A stretch of DNA of 6,340 bases, from assembly GCA_029961005.1 (NCBI GenBank), contig JASBVW010000090.1:1-6340 (forward strand), in the 5' to 3' direction. Made by a program: the position numbers and the translations under genes. Shown piece by piece: positions 4,835-6,340 of the stretch. Source of the DNA: Bacillota bacterium (lineage in GTDB: Bacteria; Bacillota; UBA5301; JASBVW01). The notes beneath the pieces were generated by a model. It was not told the DNA's origin, ran no database searches, and saw only the letters and a list, made by a program, of their open reading frames with translations. The first letter of the stretch is position 1; each line of letters starts with the position of its first letter.

Positions 4835-6340
4835 ATGGCGGAGCAGGAGGCAGCGGGACAACTGGAGTTGGTGGCGCCGGCGGGGGAGTGGGCCGCCCTG
4901 GTGGCGGCGGTGCAGAACGGGGCGGAGGCCGTGTACCTAGGCGGCCCCCGCTTCAGCGCCCGGCAGTACGCGCCCAACTTCGGCCCGGAGGAGCTGCCCC
5001 GGGCAGTGGAATACGCCCATGTGCGGGATTGTCGCCTGTACGTGGCGGTCAATACCCTGGTTAAAGAGGAGGAGCTGGAGGAGGCGGCCCGCTATCTGGT
5101 GGACCTGTACCGCTGGGGAGTGGACGCCGTCATCCTTCAGGATCCGGGGTTGGCGCGGCTGGCGCGCCGCCTTGTTCCCCGGCTGCGCCTGCACGCCAGC
5201 ACCCAAATGACCGTCCACAACTCCGCCGGCGCCCAAGCCCTGGAGGAGTGGGGCTTCAGCCGGGTAGTCCTGGCCCGGGAGCTCTCCCGGGAGGAGATTG
5301 CTGCTCTACACCGCTCCACGGTTCTGGAGCTGGAGGTCTTTGTCCACGGCGCCCTCTGTTTTAGTTACTCCGGGCAGTGCCTGATGAGCAGCCTCATCGG
5401 CGGCCGCAGCGGAAATCGGGGGCGGTGCGCCCAGCCCTGCCGAATGAAGTACCGGCTGGTGGAGGAGGCGCCCGACCGCACATGGAGGGAGCGGGAAGGG
5501 AGCGAGGAGGCCCACCTCCTCAGCACCCGCGACCTGTGCCTGGTTGAGCACCTGCCAGCCCTGGCGGCCGCGGGGGTGCGCGCCCTCAAGATCGAAGGGC
5601 GCATGAAGCGCCCGGAGTACGTGGCCACGGTGGTGCGGATCTATCGGGCTGTACTGGACCGCTGGCGGGAAGGGAAGGAGGCCCGGCCTACCCCGGAGGA
5701 GCTGCGGGACCTGGCCCAGATCTTTAATCGCGGCTTTACCACCGGGTATTTCCTGGGCAATCCGGGGCGGGAGCTCATGAGCTACCAGCGCCCCAGTAAC
5801 CGGGGCTTATTGGTTGGACGGGTCGAGCGCTACGACCCGGACCGGCGGCGGGTGCAGGTCCGGTTGGAGGAGGACCTGGCCGTCGGGGATGGCGTGGAGG
5901 TCTGGGTGAGCCGGGGCGGACGGGCCGCCGCCGTGGTGCGGGACCTGGCGGTGCGCCGTCCGGGGGTGGGCGGCGCCGGCTGGAGCGGGGCGGAGGAGGC
6001 GCGGGCGGGGGAGATAGCCTCTTTCCCCCTGGAGGGGGCGGTGAGCCCCGGCGACCGGGTCTTTCGCACCTCCGACGCCAGCCTGCTCCAAAAGGCCCAG
6101 GAGACCTGGCGGGAAGGCCGGGAGAGGCATCCTCTCCCTCTCCGGGCTTTAGTCGAGGTGGCGGAAGGGGAGCCCCTGCGCCTGACGCTCTGGGACCCGG
6201 AGGGGAGGGCCGCGAAGGCAGAGACGGAGTTTCGCGCGCAGAGGGCCCTCCGCCACCCGCTGAGGGAGGAGGTATTACGCCAACAACTGGGTCGCCTGGG
6301 AGGAACCCCTTTCTTTTTGGCCGCGCTGGAGGTACGGGGG
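4835..6340 (+). CDS. U32 family protein, RlhA-like Fe-S RNA-modification enzyme (partial, 3' cut by window)
   Basis: An open frame of 502 codons runs from ATG 4835 to the last base without a stop, so the C-terminus is missing. It is a U32 ('collagenase-like peptidase') protein. Characterised relatives are not proteases but Fe-S enzymes hydroxylating RNA (RlhA on 23S rRNA, TrhP on tRNA) or ubiquinone precursors (UbiU/V). Visible features: N-terminal TIM-barrel strands (ELVAPAGEW, AEAVYLGG, VDAVILQDPG); HASTQMTVHN from residue 120; the U32 signature EVFVHGALCFSYSGQCLMS; and Cys175, Cys182, Cys198 and Cys235, spaced like the four Fe-S ligands of UbiU, plus Cys202 in CAQPCR. KIEGRMK lies at 252-258. 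After about residue 300 comes FNRGFTTGYFLGNPG, then a beta-rich region and a further domain, likely DUF3656, as in the long RlhA-type members; full length would be well over 600 residues. Substrate is inferred, not shown. It has its own likely promoter. Confidence 0.9.
   Translation, partial: MAEQEAAGQLELVAPAGEWAALVAAVQNGAEAVYLGGPRFSARQYAPNFGPEELPRAVEYAHVRDCRLYVAVNTLVKEEELEEAARYLVDLYRWGVDAVILQDPGLARLARRLVPRLRLHASTQMTVHNSAGAQALEEWGFSRVVLARELSREEIAALHRSTVLELEVFVHGALCFSYSGQCLMSSLIGGRSGNRGRCAQPCRMKYRLVEEAPDRTWREREGSEEAHLLSTRDLCLVEHLPALAAAGVRALKIEGRMKRPEYVATVVRIYRAVLDRWREGKEARPTPEELRDLAQIFNRGFTTGYFLGNPGRELMSYQRPSNRGLLVGRVERYDPDRRRVQVRLEEDLAVGDGVEVWVSRGGRAAAVVRDLAVRRPGVGGAGWSGAEEARAGEIASFPLEGAVSPGDRVFRTSDASLLQKAQETWREGRERHPLPLRALVEVAEGEPLRLTLWDPEGRAAKAETEFRAQRALRHPLREEVLRQQLGRLGGTPFFLAALEVRG

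Noticed and set aside
4064..4861. Long minus-strand open frame opposite the carboxypeptidase gene
   Set aside because: It is rich in Arg, Pro, His and Gln without domain motifs, and lies opposite conserved SGN and KTG motif-bearing coding sequence; GC-rich shadow.
5274..5291. Inverted repeat CCCGGGAGCTCTCCCGGG inside the U32 gene
   Set aside because: It falls in conserved coding sequence (AREL-SREE region) and is explained by Arg, Glu, Ser and Leu codons in GC-rich DNA; no other regulatory context.
1..6340. Search for CRISPR arrays, insertion sequences, tRNA/rRNA genes, toxin-antitoxin or defence genes
   Set aside because: No regularly spaced repeats, terminal inverted repeats, transposase motifs, tRNA cloverleaf or rRNA segments were seen, and coding genes fill nearly all of the window.

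Overview
The window looks like a stretch of chromosomal housekeeping DNA from a GC-rich member of the Firmicutes, most likely a thermophilic or spore-forming clostridial lineage (Moorella / Desulfotomaculum / Ammonifex-like). This is inferred from the gene order pheT-zapA-cvpA-polX, strong purine-rich Shine-Dalgarno sites, a ZapA and CvpA of Firmicute type, a PolX with PHP domain, and a DUF421 (YetF-like) membrane protein. The DNA is very GC-rich by eye and codon third positions are strongly G/C. No taxonomic assignment below this level can be supported from the sequence alone.

Layout: all seven genes lie on the + strand and are tightly packed. (1) 1-137 is the last 44 codons of pheT, the phenylalanyl-tRNA synthetase beta subunit. 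(2) After an 88-nt gap with a possible promoter comes zapA (226-549), a cell-division FtsZ-ring protein. (3) cvpA (537-1136) is a membrane protein that overlaps zapA by 13 nt. (4) polX (1123-2850, GTG start) is a DNA polymerase X with a PHP nuclease domain and overlaps cvpA by 14 nt. (5) 2879-3571 encodes a DUF421/YetF-like membrane protein. (6) 3617-4774 encodes a D-alanyl-D-alanine carboxypeptidase of the DacF/PBP5 type. (7) 4835 to the window end is the first 502 codons of a U32-family iron-sulfur protein, probably an RNA hydroxylase-related enzyme of RlhA type. An extended -10 promoter lies just before it.

How they fit: pheT-zapA-cvpA-polX is a familiar Firmicute gene string. It joins translation, division, a membrane protein and DNA repair, probably as one transcription unit with translational coupling at the two overlaps. 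In Bacillus the next gene would be mutS2. Here a DUF421 gene and a penicillin-binding carboxypeptidase sit there instead, followed by the U32 gene with its own likely promoter.

I found no mobile element, CRISPR array, tRNA, rRNA, riboswitch or clearly new system. The most interesting local oddity is the proline-rich tail of CvpA. It is built from a degenerate 15-bp triplication and reads equally well, perhaps better, in another frame that would end in a GTGA overlap with polX.
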